64,000 nt of DNA from an uncultured Roseobacter sp. (GTDB taxonomy: Bacteria > Pseudomonadota > Alphaproteobacteria > Rhodobacterales > Rhodobacteraceae). Location: assembly GCF_947496515.1 (NCBI RefSeq), contig NZ_CANMDB010000001.1, positions 372,001 to 436,000 of the forward strand, read 5' to 3'. The translations under genes and the position numbers were made by a program. The notes under the pieces are model-generated. The model had not been told where the DNA came from. It did no database searches and saw only the letters and a program-made list of their open reading frames with translations. Each line of letters opens with the position of its first letter. Positions within the stretch are counted from its first letter, which is position 1. This document shows, piece by piece, positions 18,961 through 29,788 of the stretch.

Positions 18961-19230
18961 TCAGGCATCAGCTTCGACCTTTTTCGCGATGGACTTTGCA
19001 AATCCGAAAATGACGATAGGTGCGATCAGAAAACTGATCGTCAGCAGCGTTTCACTGACGAAAATCGGTGTGGCGAGACTGTAGGCTTTCACGGCGACCA
19101 CGAGTGGCGTTGCAACTGCAAAGAGGCTGATCCCAATGGCCTTGAAGCGTGACCACCTGTCCGCGCGAGCGAGCGTGTAGATGCTCACCCCCGTCATGAC
19201 CAAAAATACCAATCCAACATAGTCACCCAC
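18961..19230 (-). CDS. Small membrane protein after nuoF
   Basis: 89 residues with three predicted transmembrane helices (residues 3-19, 30-50 and 58-77) and a charged C-terminus. It starts at a GTG 4 bases after the nuoF stop, with a GGAG element inside the nuoF end. No family is recognised. Expression with nuoF is likely, but nothing in the sequence shows a role. Confidence 0.65.
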   Translation of the reverse strand: MGDYVGLVFLVMTGVSIYTLARADRWSRFKAIGISLFAVATPLVVAVKAYSLATPIFVSETLLTISFLIAPIVIFGFAKSIAKKVEADA

Positions 19231-19234
19231 AAAA

Positions 19235-20530
19235 CTACTCCGCCGCCACCGCGCTCACACGGCCCGTCCGCTTGTGCTTGATGCGGTCCTCGATCTCGTC
19301 GCGGAAATGGCGGATGAGGCCCTGAATGGGCCAGGCCGCAGCATCGCCAAGCGCGCAGATCGTATGGCCCTCAACCTGCTTGGTCACGTCAAGCAGCATG
19401 TCGATCTCTTCGACTTCCGCCTCGCCCGTCACCAACCGGTCCATCACGCGCATCATCCAGCCGGTACCTTCGCGGCAGGGGGTGCATTGGCCGCAGCTCT
19501 CGTGCTTGTAGAACTTCGACAGCCGCCAGATCGCCTTGATGATGTCGGTGGACTGATCCATCACGATCACCGCCGCTGTGCCGAGACCGGAGCGTTGTTC
19601 ACGCAGATAGTCAAAGTCCATGATCGCGCCGCGCATGTCCTTACCTGGAATACACGGTACCGAAGAGCCGCCTGGAATAACCGCCTTGAGGTTGTCCCAG
19701 CCGCCGCGGATACCGCCGCAATGGGTCTCGATCAGCTCTTCGAAGGAGATGCTCATCGCCTCTTCCACCACACAAGGGTGGTTCACACGACCGCTGATCG
19801 CGAAAAGCTTGGTGCCTGCGTTGTTCGGACGGCCAAAGCCCGCGAACCATTCGGGGCCGCGCCGCAGGATCGTCGGCACCACCGCAATGGATTCCACGTT
19901 GTTCACAGTTGTTGGGCAACCGTAGAGCCCCGCGCCCGCCGGGAAGGGCGGCTTCATCCGGGGCATGCCCTTCTTGCCTTCGAGGCTTTCCAGCAGGGCG
20001 GTTTCCTCGCCGCAGATATAGGCGCCTGCCCCGTGGTGCAGGTAGATGTCGAAATCCCAGCCCGAGTCTGCGGCGTTCTTGCCCACGAGCCCTGCGTCAT
20101 AAGCCTCGTCAATGGCGGCCTGCAACGCCTCTTTCTCGCGGATGTATTCACCGCGGATGTAGATGTAGCAGGCGTGCGCATTCATCGCGAAACTGGCGAT
20201 CAGGCAGCCTTCGACCAGCGTATGCGGATCATGGCGCATGATCTCGCGATCCTTACAGGTGCCGGGCTCGGACTCATCGGCATTGACCACTAGATAGGCA
20301 GGCCGGCCGTCACTTTCTTTGGGCATGAAGGACCATTTCAGCCCTGTCGGGAACCCAGCACCGCCCCGGCCGCGCAATCCGCTCGCCTTCATCTGATCAA
20401 CGATCCAATCGCGACCCTTTTCGATGATCCCGGCTGTGCCGTCCCAATGACCGCGTGCCTGCGCGCCGCGCAACGTCCGGTCGTGCATCCCGTAGATATT
20501 CGTAAAGATCCGGTCCTTGTCCTCAAGCAT
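19235..20530 (-). CDS. nuoF: NADH-quinone oxidoreductase subunit F
   Basis: NADH-binding flavoprotein subunit of complex I, 431 residues. The glycine-rich nucleotide motif [13 protein letters not shown] (near residue 54), the FMN-contacting [29 protein letters not shown] and the cluster N3 motif [12 protein letters not shown] are all present. Starts 12 bases after the 82-residue membrane protein; nuoE is separated from nuoF by two small genes, as in Rhodobacteraceae and Paracoccus-type clusters. Confidence 0.96.
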   Translation of the reverse strand: MLEDKDRIFTNIYGMHDRTLRGAQARGHWDGTAGIIEKGRDWIVDQMKASGLRGRGGAGFPTGLKWSFMPKESDGRPAYLVVNADESEPGTCKDREIMRHDPHTLVEGCLIASFAMNAHACYIYIRGEYIREKEALQAAIDEAYDAGLVGKNAADSGWDFDIYLHHGAGAYICGEETALLESLEGKKGMPRMKPPFPAGAGLYGCPTTVNNVESIAVVPTILRRGPEWFAGFGRPNNAGTKLFAISGRVNHPCVVEEAMSISFEELIETHCGGIRGGWDNLKAVIPGGSSVPCIPGKDMRGAIMDFDYLREQRSGLGTAAVIVMDQSTDIIKAIWRLSKFYKHESCGQCTPCREGTGWMMRVMDRLVTGEAEVEEIDMLLDVTKQVEGHTICALGDAAAWPIQGLIRHFRDEIEDRIKHKRTGRVSAVAAE

Positions 20531-20542
20531 CGGCGTGTCCTC

Positions 20543-20791
20543 TCATTTCTGGTCGCGCAGCGATTTGCGCGCGCGCCGTATCTGCAGCGCCACCACCAGC
20601 GCCCAGACGAGCGCTGCCAATGCCGCAAAATCAAAAAGAAACGCATAACGTCCGGGCAGCCCCAGCATCGGCGCGACCCAGAGCGCCAGCAACCACAGCA
20701 CCATGGTCCCCGCAATCACGAGGCTGACCAGCCGCCCACGGGCGGCCAGTTCGAGATCTCGGTTTGCTTTTGCGTGATCCTGCGCACTCAT
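20543..20791 (-). CDS. Small two-helix membrane protein (DUF5337-like)
   Basis: 82 residues: a charged N-terminus (AKANRDLELAARGR), two transmembrane helices (about 22-42 and 49-69) and a basic C-terminus (RRARKSLRDQK). It resembles the Rhodobacteraceae family DUF5337, from memory. It lies 21 bases after the 221-residue protein and 12 bases before nuoF. Possibly an assembly or accessory protein of complex I, inferred from position only. Confidence 0.72.
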   Translation of the reverse strand: MSAQDHAKANRDLELAARGRLVSLVIAGTMVLWLLALWVAPMLGLPGRYAFLFDFAALAALVWALVVALQIRRARKSLRDQK

Positions 20792-20812
20792 GATCGCGCG
20801 TGCCTTTCCGTG

Positions 20813-21478
20813 CTAGCTTTTGCGTTTCTTCTTGGAAAACTCGGTCTCGCCGCCCGCCGCGAGGGTCTTGGCCTGACCGATCCAGTCATCGCGTTCCATG
20901 CGACCTTTGAAGCTCAGCTGTTCTTCGATACGTTCAACGTCGTCCGCACTCATATTAGCGATCTGCTCAAACCGAAAGATGCCCGCCGCGTGCAGCTTCT
21001 TCTCTAACGCGGGGCCGACGCCGCTTATCAGCTTCAGATCGTCCTCTGCGTTGCTGCTCGCAGCTGGTTGTTTAGCAGCCGCCTTCTTCGCTGGTTGTTT
21101 TTTTGGAGCTGTCTTCTTGGCTGGTTTTTCGGCTTCGTATTTCCACTCACCCTTGCGGGATGCAAGCTCCGCCTGGCCTGCAAGCGATTTGGAGGGGGTG
21201 ATCCCGCTGTTGGGGGCCGCTCTGGCGGTCTGGGGTGTGGGAGCGGGTGCCGTCTCCGGTGGTGCCACATTGGTGTCGGCGGGGCCTGGCAGAGGCCGGG
21301 TCATGACCCAACTGATCACCGCCCCGAACACGACGAAGGCCACAAAACCCATGAACGCACCCTGAAAGAAGCTCCAGCCCCCCAATACCCACAACAGTAC
21401 GGCGGCCAGAACACCGCCCGCCAGGCCCACGAGCCAACTGCCCAGTGCCATGCCGATCATTCCCTGATTGTTGTCCAT
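20813..21478 (-). CDS. Membrane-anchored protein with C-terminal helix-hairpin-helix-like domain
   Basis: 221 residues: two glycine-rich transmembrane helices (about 8-60), a Pro/Ala then Lys-rich linker (about 65-140) and a C-terminal domain of about 60 residues. This domain starts DLKLISGVGPALEKKL and ends in FKGRMERDDWIGQAKTL, the pattern of a helix-hairpin-helix-related fold. The same domain ends NuoE, the gene directly upstream. In alphaproteobacteria a similar domain also extends ribosomal protein L21 (from memory). It may dock onto NuoE or bind nucleic acid; neither is shown. Lies between nuoE and nuoF. Confidence 0.78.
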   Translation of the reverse strand: MDNNQGMIGMALGSWLVGLAGGVLAAVLLWVLGGWSFFQGAFMGFVAFVVFGAVISWVMTRPLPGPADTNVAPPETAPAPTPQTARAAPNSGITPSKSLAGQAELASRKGEWKYEAEKPAKKTAPKKQPAKKAAAKQPAASSNAEDDLKLISGVGPALEKKLHAAGIFRFEQIANMSADDVERIEEQLSFKGRMERDDWIGQAKTLAAGGETEFSKKKRKS

Positions 21479-21550
21479 CCCTGTCTCACTTTCCTTCGTT
21501 TCCGCATCACCACGATCATCTTAACGATTTTGATCCTGATGGAAACGTTA

Positions 21551-22651
21551 TCAAGTCTTTGCGTCGGCAAGTGCTGCTGCCTGTGCTACCCAATCGTCCC
21601 GGCTGGCGCGCCCTTTGAACGTCACCAGGTTCTCATCGACCCAGGCAACTTCTGCCGGTGACCATGCGGCGATCTGGTGAAAGTGGAAGAACCCCATCTC
21701 ATTCAGCATCTGCTCCAGTTTCGGGCCAATCCCGTTTATCCGCTTGAGATCATCGGAACCGCCCTCCTCCGGTTCGGTGAGCGTGGCGGGCCGGTTGCCC
21801 GGCTCCGGAGCGACACTGCCCTGCGCAGGTTTGGCGGCAGCGGTGACGCCAGCGCCCTGGCCGGGTGCTTCGCCGCTGCGATCTGAGGAGGCACCGCGGT
21901 TCCGGTCGACTGGCGTAGTGGCAGGCGCGGCATCCACATTCGCACCCCCCTGCCAGGGCATCCGCAGGGGCACTTCGCTGCCGTCGATCCGCTTGACGGT
22001 CTCACCCAGATCCACGGCAAGCTGCGCGGACGCGTTGTATTGGGTCTTGCCGCTGTCGTGCTCCTTGAGCGATGTCAGCCCACCCAGCGGCTCGGACGCG
22101 TAGCGCCCGTTCTGGGGGCCCGGTGGCGGGACTTCGCCGCGGGCCAGCGCGTCGATGATCTCTCCCAGCCGATCGGCGGTCAGATCCTCGTAATAGTCCT
22201 TGCCGATCTGCGCCATGGGCGCGTTCGAACAGGCCCCGAGGCATTCCACCTCTTCCCAGGAGAAATTCCCGTCATCCGACAAGGCATGCGCCTCCGGTGC
22301 GATCTTGTCGCGGCAGACGGCGACCAGATCCTCGGCCCCGCAGATCATGCAGGAGGTGGTGCCGCACACCTGAATATGCGCAATTTTCCCAACCGGTTGC
22401 AGCTGAAACATGAAGTAGAACGTGGCGACTTCCAGCGCGCGGATATAACTCAGGCCCAGCATGTCGGCCACCGTCTCGATGGCAGGTTTACTCAGCCAGC
22501 CTTCCTGTTCCTGTGCGCGCCACAACAGCGGGATGATAGCGCTGGCCTCACGTCCTTCAGGGTATTTGGTGATCTGCCCTTCGGCCCACGCCAGATTGGC
22601 GTCGGTGAAGGCAAAGGTTGCGGGTTGATCGGCGTGGAGACGGCGGAGCAT
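21551..22651 (-). CDS. nuoE: NADH-quinone oxidoreductase subunit E with C-terminal extension
   Basis: Carries the [2Fe-2S] cluster N1a next to the flavin of NuoF. Residues 1 to about 190 form the thioredoxin-like domain; the ligands are the CGTTSC pair and CLGAC. The protein is 366 residues, much longer than the usual 160-240: a Pro/Ala-rich linker (about 230-300) leads to a C-terminal domain with [16 protein letters not shown] and [14 protein letters not shown], closely matching the end of the next gene. Start ATG at 22651. Core function is certain; the role of the tail is not. Confidence 0.94.
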   Translation of the reverse strand: MLRRLHADQPATFAFTDANLAWAEGQITKYPEGREASAIIPLLWRAQEQEGWLSKPAIETVADMLGLSYIRALEVATFYFMFQLQPVGKIAHIQVCGTTSCMICGAEDLVAVCRDKIAPEAHALSDDGNFSWEEVECLGACSNAPMAQIGKDYYEDLTADRLGEIIDALARGEVPPPGPQNGRYASEPLGGLTSLKEHDSGKTQYNASAQLAVDLGETVKRIDGSEVPLRMPWQGGANVDAAPATTPVDRNRGASSDRSGEAPGQGAGVTAAAKPAQGSVAPEPGNRPATLTEPEEGGSDDLKRINGIGPKLEQMLNEMGFFHFHQIAAWSPAEVAWVDENLVTFKGRASRDDWVAQAAALADAKT

Positions 22652-22687
22652 TCTAGCGAACTTTCGGTCTGGTGGCGCCGGCGGGAG

Positions 22688-22713
22688 CCTCCGGCGGGAG
22701 TTTATCTGGCAAA
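22688..22713 (+). repeat. Dispersed intergenic repeat, copy 1
   Basis: A 26-base element reading CCTCCGGCGGGAGTTTATCT and then GGCAAA lies in the 81-base nuoD-nuoE spacer. It matches 49941-49966 at 23 of 26 positions. From memory, elements of this kind are frequent between genes in Rhodobacterales; two copies here support a dispersed family. Here it is antisense to the surrounding genes. Confidence 0.5.
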
Positions 22714-22732
22714 GTGAGAGAGCGGTCGCGCA

Positions 22733-23956
22733 TCAGCGGTCGATCTCTCCGAAGACCACGTCCATGGTGCCGATGATGGCAGCCACATCGGCCAACTGGT
22801 GACCGCGCGACATGTAGTCCATGGCCTGCAGGTGCAGGAACCCGGGTGCGCGCAGTTTGGCGCGGTAGGGTTTGTTGGTGCCATCAGCCACGAGGTAAAC
22901 GCCGAATTCGCCCTTGGGGGCTTCAACGGCGCAATAAACCTCGCCCTCGGGCACGTGGAAGCCTTCGGTATAGAGCTTGAAATGGTGGATCAGGCTCTCC
23001 ATGGATTGCTTCATATCCTTGCGGGAGGGCGGAGTGATCTTGCCGCGGGCGAGAATGTCACCCTGGCCTTCTGGGGCGCGGAGTTTCTCGACCGCCTGGT
23101 GGATGATGTGCAGGGACTGGCGCATCTCTTCCATCCGGACGAGGTAGCGATCGTAGCAATCCCCGTTCTTGCCCACCGGGATCTGAAAGTCGAACTCGTC
23201 ATAGCATTCATAGGGCTGCGCTCGGCGAAGATCCCAGGCCATGCCGGAGCCGCGGACCATGACGCCCGAAAACCCGTAGGCGAGCACGTCCTCTTCGGTG
23301 ACGATGCCAATGTCGGCGTTGCGCTGTTTGAAGATGCGGTTTTCGGTCAGCAGCCCGTCGATATCCGCGATGACACGGGGGAATTCGTGCGCCCACGTCT
23401 CGATGTCGTCGATCAGCGCGTCGGGCAGATCCTGATGCACCCCGCCGGGGCGGAAATAGGCGGCGTGCAGCCGTGCACCGCAGGCTCGTTCGTAGAAGAC
23501 CATCAGCTTTTCACGTTCCTCAAATCCCCAGAGCGGTGGGGTCAGCGCGCCTACGTCCATGGCCTGGGTGGTGATGTTGAGGATGTGGTTGAGGATGCGG
23601 CCGATCTCGCAGAAGAGCACACGGATGAGGCTAGCGCGACGTGGGACCTCGACGCCGGTCAGCTTTTCGATGGCGAGGCACCAGGCGTGTTCCTGATTCA
23701 TGGGCGACACGTAGTCGAGCCGGTCGAAATAGGGCAGGTTTTGCAGATACGTCCGGCTCTCCATCAGCTTTTCGGTGCCGCGGTGCAGCAGACCGATGTG
23801 CGGATCGCAGCGTTCGACGATCTCGCCGTCAAGCTCCAGCACTAGGCGCAGCACGCCGTGGGCCGCGGGGTGTTGGGGCCCGAAGTTGATGTTGAAGTTG
23901 CGGATCTTCTGTTCGCCCGTCAGGGCGTCTTCGAAACCTTTGGTGCCGTCCATCAT
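22733..23956 (-). CDS. nuoD: NADH-quinone oxidoreductase subunit D
   Basis: 49-kDa-type subunit lining the quinone site, related to NiFe-hydrogenase large subunits. 407 residues, starting [10 protein letters not shown]; the first ATG at 23956 overlaps the previous stop (ATGA). [21 protein letters not shown] supplies the conserved histidines of the quinone pocket, followed by [12 protein letters not shown] and YVSPMNQEH. Separate nuoC and nuoD genes (not the fused nuoCD) are expected for this group. Two micro-genes separate it from nuoC. Confidence 0.95.
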   Translation of the reverse strand: MMDGTKGFEDALTGEQKIRNFNINFGPQHPAAHGVLRLVLELDGEIVERCDPHIGLLHRGTEKLMESRTYLQNLPYFDRLDYVSPMNQEHAWCLAIEKLTGVEVPRRASLIRVLFCEIGRILNHILNITTQAMDVGALTPPLWGFEEREKLMVFYERACGARLHAAYFRPGGVHQDLPDALIDDIETWAHEFPRVIADIDGLLTENRIFKQRNADIGIVTEEDVLAYGFSGVMVRGSGMAWDLRRAQPYECYDEFDFQIPVGKNGDCYDRYLVRMEEMRQSLHIIHQAVEKLRAPEGQGDILARGKITPPSRKDMKQSMESLIHHFKLYTEGFHVPEGEVYCAVEAPKGEFGVYLVADGTNKPYRAKLRAPGFLHLQAMDYMSRGHQLADVAAIIGTMDVVFGEIDR

Positions 23957-24147
23957 GAACCCACCCTTTCGTTTGTGAACCTGTGAGTACTTCGTATAAG
24001 CCCAAATTCCTCGGTAAAACTAACGGCCTTTTTAGCCATCTGATCTTTTGAGCGCTTCGTATTTTCAGGTCGTATTTTTAAAAATGGCATCGATGCGAGC
24101 CCCAAGCCCGCCGCAGCAATCAGCGTATTGACGATCTCAAACCACAT
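23953..24147 (-). CDS. 64-residue protein with N-terminal membrane helix, before nuoD
   Basis: Starts [20 protein letters not shown] at 24147, where the start A is also the last base of the previous TGA (TGATG). One hydrophobic helix is followed by a basic segment ([13 protein letters not shown]) and a soluble tail. The stop overlaps nuoD by ATGA, so translation is chained from nuoC through to nuoD. No family recognised. A longer open frame to 24186 lacks coupling and is less likely. Confidence 0.62.
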   Translation of the reverse strand: MWFEIVNTLIAAAGLGLASMPFLKIRPENTKRSKDQMAKKAVSFTEEFGLIRSTHRFTNERVGS

Positions 24148-24319
24148 CACAGCTTCTCCAGCTCTTGCAGCTTCAGGCCCATCCACCAGAGCAGGGCAAT
24201 GGTACCAAGCGGGATGAGGCAGACGATCGCCCAGTATTTATTGATGCCGAAGAAGGGCAGCAATTTCACCATCGGGATCGCCGTCAGGGCCGAGAGGATG
24301 AGCCAGCCAAAGCCACCCA

Positions 24320-24320
<1 letters not shown>
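24147..24320 (-). CDS. 57-residue two-helix membrane protein after nuoC
   Basis: ATG at 24320 shares its A with the nuoC TAA stop (TAATG). The 57 codons encode two hydrophobic helices (about 5-22 and 29-48) separated by FFGINKYW and followed by a short amphipathic tail rich in Leu, Lys and Glu. The stop overlaps the next gene by TGATG. The chain of exact overlaps argues for real, coupled genes. Function unknown; position suggests an accessory or assembly role for complex I. Confidence 0.62.
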
Positions 24321-25823
<1,503 letters not shown>

Positions 25824-26125
25824 GGCTCGGCTCCTTTTGTGGCGCGGTGCGCTGCGTGTCGGGTGGCCGGTGGCTGACCGGGACCCGCATTCGGTGTACG
25901 CTGACGGCCCTCTATGGTCAACACGGCGGCCCTCGGAAAACGACCTTCCTTGGAATGAGTCTAAATTCCTAAAGGCACCTTAAGATGTGCGTCTTTCCGC
26001 TCAAAAAACCAGGTGTTGGCCAAAGATGTGATCCGATGTCACACCCTGCGCAAAATCGCCCTACGTATGCATCGGGGCCAGTCAGGTCCCGCCCGAGCTT
26101 ACTTAAGATCACAGAAGGACTGACC
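25824..26125. other. Divergent intergenic region nuoA / fasciclin gene
   Basis: 302 bases without a gene. It holds the likely nuo promoter, listed separately, and the leader of the fasciclin gene. A weak open frame from 25985 in phase with the fasciclin gene is not used because it lacks a signal sequence and a ribosome-binding site. No hairpin or operator was recognised. Confidence 0.6.
25893..25921 (-). promoter_or_regulatory. Candidate promoter of the nuo operon
   Basis: On the minus strand, TTGACC (25916-25921) and TACACC (25893-25898) are 17 bases apart, about 70 bases upstream of the nuoA TTG start. The -35 matches the sigma-70 consensus at five of six; the -10 is weak, as is common in this group. 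Confidence 0.35.
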
Positions 26126-26632
26126 ATGAAAAGACGTTTTGCCCTCAAGGCCACTCTCGCCGCCGCCGGCCTCGCCGCGCTGACCGCTTGTGTTCCCGCC
26201 GACCAAGGCGATGACATCGTCGACATCGCTGCCGCCAACGGTAATTTCAACACACTGGTGGCCGCCGTTCAGGCTGCGGGTCTCGAAGAGACGCTGCGCA
26301 GCCCGGGCCCCTTCACTGTCTTCGCCCCCACCGATGCTGCGTTTGCCGCTCTGCCACCGGGTACCGTCGACAGCCTTCTGCTGCCCGAGAACAAGGACCA
26401 GTTGGTCAGCATCCTGACGTACCACGTACTACCGGGAGCCGTGCAATCCGGTGATGTGCTGGGCTCCGTTACGAATGTGGCGACGGTGCAGGGCCAGACC
26501 GTGCGGGTTGACGGGACGGGAGGCAAGTTTGCTGCAGCCGTTCGGGTCAATGACGCCAACGTCACCACCGCGGATATCCTGGCGACCAACGGCGTGATCC
26601 ATGTGATCGACAAGGTGCTGCTGCCAAACTAA
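26126..26632 (+). CDS. Fasciclin-domain lipoprotein
   Basis: 168 residues from the ATG at 26126, with an upstream GAAGGA. Signal with lipobox LTAC (Cys22), then one fasciclin (FAS1) domain of about 130 residues: [39 protein letters not shown] and the final [17 protein letters not shown]1 domains mediate cell-surface adhesion or ligand contact; the bacterial role here is unknown. It is transcribed away from nuo and followed by a hairpin terminator. Confidence 0.9.
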   Translation: MKRRFALKATLAAAGLAALTACVPADQGDDIVDIAAANGNFNTLVAAVQAAGLEETLRSPGPFTVFAPTDAAFAALPPGTVDSLLLPENKDQLVSILTYHVLPGAVQSGDVLGSVTNVATVQGQTVRVDGTGGKFAAAVRVNDANVTTADILATNGVIHVIDKVLLPN

Positions 26633-26658
26633 GGCGCTCAACATCCCTAAGGGGGAGG

Positions 26659-26676
26659 CCCGCCTTAACGGGCGGG
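26659..26676 (+). terminator. Hairpin terminator after fasciclin gene
   Basis: CCCGCC and GGCGGG close a 6-base loop, 26 bases after the stop codon, followed by TCTTTC. The U-tract is short, so efficiency is uncertain. Confidence 0.6.
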
Positions 26677-27238
26677 TCTTTCGAAAATCGGTTGTGCACG
26701 CCAACATCGGGCGCCTGCCTGACCCGTGCTTCGGGAGAAGCATGCTGGATGCCTGACAGTGGTGGTTCCGACGAGGGTATTTCACCGAACGCTTCGTTGT
26801 TGGCTTTCACATGCTCTGAAACATTCACGACTTTCCTGACGACAAGCTTTTCAAATAGGTGTCGCCCGACGTGCCTTTGAGAGCATGTAAGAGCTAATCG
26901 CCGTCGGCAGTGCATCACAGAAGCTACATTGATCGAGCGTGCCAATCGCTTTGAAATAGTGCCGTAGGGGCGTCCAAGGCCGCTGTTGGGATGGGCCGGT
27001 CTGGTATGCCGAACTGCGTCACTGCCGGTGGAACCACTCCAGCGCGCACAGCCAGCAGACGCTTCTGATCCACGGAAAGGTCTGCACTTCTGCCCCTTCG
27101 TCAAAAACCCTATCAAAGTGAGAAACAAGTGAGAGGGCAGCGACCGCCAAGCATGGGGTCACGAAACCTCAATGTCATGCTGGTTTTACCGCGAGTGGCG
27201 GCCCGCGGTATCTCGATCTGCCCTGGCAGCTGTATTTC
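26677..27238. other. Gene-free, probably decayed sequence
   Basis: About 560 bases with no open frame that resembles a protein on either strand. A minus-strand open frame (26562-27128) has low-complexity, non-homologous composition and crosses the fasciclin terminator, so it is rejected. The composition is less GC-rich than the flanking genes and the region adjoins a broken transposase. Confidence 0.5.
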
Positions 27239-28107
27239 TCATGCCGGTTGACATGTCCATTTCTGGCGAGTTTTGCAGGGGGGTGAGATCGTGACAAGCT
27301 GACGGGCGACCGCCGTCATGACAACTTTGTGCAGCTTTCCGGCGGCACGCAGACGATCCTCGAAGACCTTCAGGGCTGGATTGCGATGACCAGCAACGAG
27401 TGCCGCTTAAAAGGTCACATGTCGCCATAGATATCGCCCGCCTGTAATTGAACGCTTGCCGCGCATGGCACCACGGTCATGTGCAATCGGCGCAGGCCCG
27501 ACGAGCGCTGCGGCTTGCTCGCTCGTCATTTGTTGCAGTTCCGGCATGTCGACGCTCGGCTACCTTCTGGCGACAGATCCGATCCGAAGGACGGAGCGCA
27601 GGATGTCCGCAGTCTCGGCCAGGCTTATCTGTCGCGATGATCTGTTCAATCTGAGCTTCAAGAACGGCACTCTGGCAGCCGAGCACGCCTTTCAGGTCAC
27701 CGCGAACATCTCGGCTGATCCGGGCTTCCCGTGCGCCTCGATCCGCGCGAGCAGACGTCTGCGGATATCGCCCAACTGGCCCTGTTTTGCGGTTAGAGCT
27801 CTGAGAAAACGCAATTTTGTGTGTGGAAGGGTGCTCACTGCATCTGGCTTGAACGCCATGAAGTGCGCGATGGATCTCCGCGTCGATCCGATCTGTTTTG
27901 GCCCGTGTGCTCCGGCTTGCAACAAAGGCGTTCGCCATTGCGCTCGAAGCAAGGGCGCACCAATGGCTCGCCCCGAGCTGGTTGCAAGTGCCGCATCATA
28001 ATCCCTGCGTGATCCAGTAAAGCCCGCAGTCTACATTCCTGGCCAGCACCACTCGGTAGAACCTTCCCCCGGATCTCTTTGTCACCCTCGCGGCTCTCAA
28101 AACACAC
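27239..28107 (-). pseudogene. Degenerate IS110-family transposase
   Basis: Pieces of one IS110-type transposase can be read in order across three minus-strand frames. They are LQPARG; STRAKTDRIDAEIHR (the hallmark DEDD-domain motif AKTDRIDA); LTAKQGQLGDIRRRLLARIEAHG; LKGVLGCQSAVLEAQIEQ; MPELQQMTSEQAAALVGPAP; AMRGKRSITGGR; and a typical C-terminus HRNPALKVFEDRL..AAGKLHKVVMTAVAR..LVTI. At least four frameshifts and an internal stop interrupt it. The C-terminal catalytic serine position (usually HDSG) reads HDRG. The 5' end is not clear. IS110 elements lack long terminal repeats, so the boundaries cannot be set from sequence alone. Confidence 0.8.
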
Positions 28108-28597
28108 TCATGTACCTTTTGAGAGAGCCATCTCGCTCAACCGCTCATGCACTCAATCCGTCTGAGCCGTGGTCCTCCATAGCCACACGCAACTGTTCCG
28201 GATGATGCGGAGAGACGGCTGGCTAGCAAACATGGTCAGGTCATAAGGCTCATGCGCCATACCCCGTACCCTCAACCACCTCGGCCGAGGCGGATGACGG
28301 ACCGAACATAAAAAAGCAGAGATACAGAAAAAGGTCAGGATGCATTTATTGTCTCCGCTCGGCGTCTCTTATGTCTCGGATGACGGAGCTGTGACACGTC
28401 TGACCTCTACTGGCTGACGATGAGAGGATGGTGCGCCGAAGATATGGTTTCGATGCGCCGCGGGATTGAAATCAGCATTCCAGTTGGAGATCCGCTCCGT
28501 TTTCGCAGTGAAGCGGTTGGTCTTGGTGCAACGCCAAGACCGTTGCAACGGTCTTGCCAGCGCCCGGTACAACCTCTGGGAAACCGACCCGGCCTGA
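28108..28597. other. Gene-free sequence between IS110 remnant and znuA
   Basis: 490 bases without a supported gene. Short open frames on both strands show no recognisable domain. The znuA-proximal end contains the palindrome at 28519-28555. The rest is plausibly decayed mobile DNA continuing from the transposase remnant. Confidence 0.45.
28519..28555 (-). terminator. Overlapping palindromes downstream of znuA
   Basis: A perfect 20-base palindrome with half-site AAGACCGTTG occupies 28536-28555. It shares its left part with a second hairpin, GGTCTTGG (28519-28526) pairing with CCAAGACC (28534-28541). The two structures are mutually exclusive, as in attenuators or terminators. They begin 43 bases past the znuA stop. 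Confidence 0.45.
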
Positions 28598-29749
28598 TCA
28601 CTCACGCCCACAAGCGGTCAAGGCTTCTGCCGTTTGCGACAGGATCTGGGTATAGAGGTCCGGACCGGTACCTAGGTCGACCCCCATCATGTCGATCGTC
28701 TCGACCCGCACTGCGCCGCCCTCGAACACCGCGCTGATCAGGCCCAACTGGCTCTGCGGCTCCGCCAGCACACAGGCAATATCCAGCTCGGTCACGCGGT
28801 CGCGCAACTCGGCCAGATGGGCCGGACGTGCTTCGGCATCATCGGCAAAGCTGATGGCGCCACTGGCCAAGCGGTCAAAACGCGCCTCAAAGTAGTGATA
28901 GGCATCATGGGCGACCACAAAGGGCACCGGTGCGCTCTCACGCAGCTGTGCTGCGATCTGCAACTCCAAGGTCTCAATCCGCGCGGCCTCGGCGGCTGCG
29001 TTTTCGCGGTAGAGTGCTGCGTTCTCGGGATCCAGGGCAGCCAGCGCTTCAGCAACCGCCTCCAGGATCAAGATGCCGTTCCGGGGATCGAGCCAAACGT
29101 GCGGATCCACCCCGCTTGCGTGATCGGCGTGGTCATCATCGTGCAAGTCCGCATGTTCGTCATGGGCGTGATCATCATGGCCGTGATCATCGTGATCATG
29201 CGACGCTGCCTCATGCACGTCCTCGGCGTGGTCATCGTGTCCCTGCGCGTCTTCTGCGCCCTCATGGTGCGCGTGATCCTTGTGAGCCTTTTCCCCGTGA
29301 TCATGCTCATCATGGCCATGTTCTGCATGATCTTCGTGACCGTGCGCCTCATCCCCATGACCATCATGCGCCCCGTGATCGTGCCCGTCATGCCCGCCGG
29401 CGAACATTTCGCCTGTGCGGAACGGCAACAGCGTCAGCCCGGGCAGATCCATGACCTCGAGATGCACCGCCTCGGGCGCCAATGTTTCCACCGGCTCGGC
29501 CAGCCACGGGCTCAATGCGGGACCAACCCAGACCACCAGATCCGCTGCCGACAGCGCACGCGCTTCGGACGGGCGCATGGCATACCCATGAGGCGACGCA
29601 CCGGGTGGCAGGATCAGATCCGGCTCTCCCGCACCCGCCATGACCGACCGGACAAGGCTGTGGACAGGACCGATATCCGCCGCAACGCGCGGCGTCTCGG
29701 CAAGGGTTGGGGCGGCAAACAAAAGGCAAAGGAAAGCAAGAGAGCGCAT
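28598..29749 (-). CDS. znuA: Zinc ABC transporter substrate-binding protein
   Basis: Periplasmic Zn2+-binding protein of the cluster A-I family. 383 residues from the ATG at 29749; signal peptide (LAFLCLLFAAPTLA). First zinc ligand in DIGPVHSLV (His30), a His/Asp-rich loop from about 120 to 210 with 29 histidines, then SGVDPHVWLDPRNG and a later VAHDAYHYFE. The loop is long even for ZnuA proteins and probably buffers or delivers zinc. Divergent from zur-znuCB across a Zur-box-like site, so repressed in zinc sufficiency (inference). The 14-codon upstream extension is rejected. Confidence 0.95.
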   Translation of the reverse strand: MRSLAFLCLLFAAPTLAETPRVAADIGPVHSLVRSVMAGAGEPDLILPPGASPHGYAMRPSEARALSAADLVVWVGPALSPWLAEPVETLAPEAVHLEVMDLPGLTLLPFRTGEMFAGGHDGHDHGAHDGHGDEAHGHEDHAEHGHDEHDHGEKAHKDHAHHEGAEDAQGHDDHAEDVHEAASHDHDDHGHDDHAHDEHADLHDDDHADHASGVDPHVWLDPRNGILILEAVAEALAALDPENAALYRENAAAEAARIETLELQIAAQLRESAPVPFVVAHDAYHYFEARFDRLASGAISFADDAEARPAHLAELRDRVTELDIACVLAEPQSQLGLISAVFEGGAVRVETIDMMGVDLGTGPDLYTQILSQTAEALTACGRE

Positions 29750-29788
29750 GGGAAGACCTTGTGGTAAAAGACGAGCCCTGCTAGCAGT

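Noticed and set aside
22799-23845. 348-residue plus-strand open frame
   Set aside because: Antisense to nuoD, which has full family conservation.
25985-26125. Longer N-terminus for the fasciclin protein
   Set aside because: It would bury a good lipoprotein signal 47 residues inside the protein; the ATG at 26126 has a ribosome-binding site.
26562-27128. 188-residue minus-strand open frame near the fasciclin gene
   Set aside because: Crosses the fasciclin terminator and coding end, no homology pattern, arginine/serine-rich composition.
27456-28001. 181-residue plus-strand open frame
   Set aside because: It is antisense to the IS110 transposase remnant, whose motifs read clearly on the minus strand.
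28865-29400. His-rich repeat region as a separate repeat or CRISPR-like array
   Set aside because: The repeated gatcatgg-type codons encode the His/Asp loop of ZnuA in frame; no spacer-repeat architecture.
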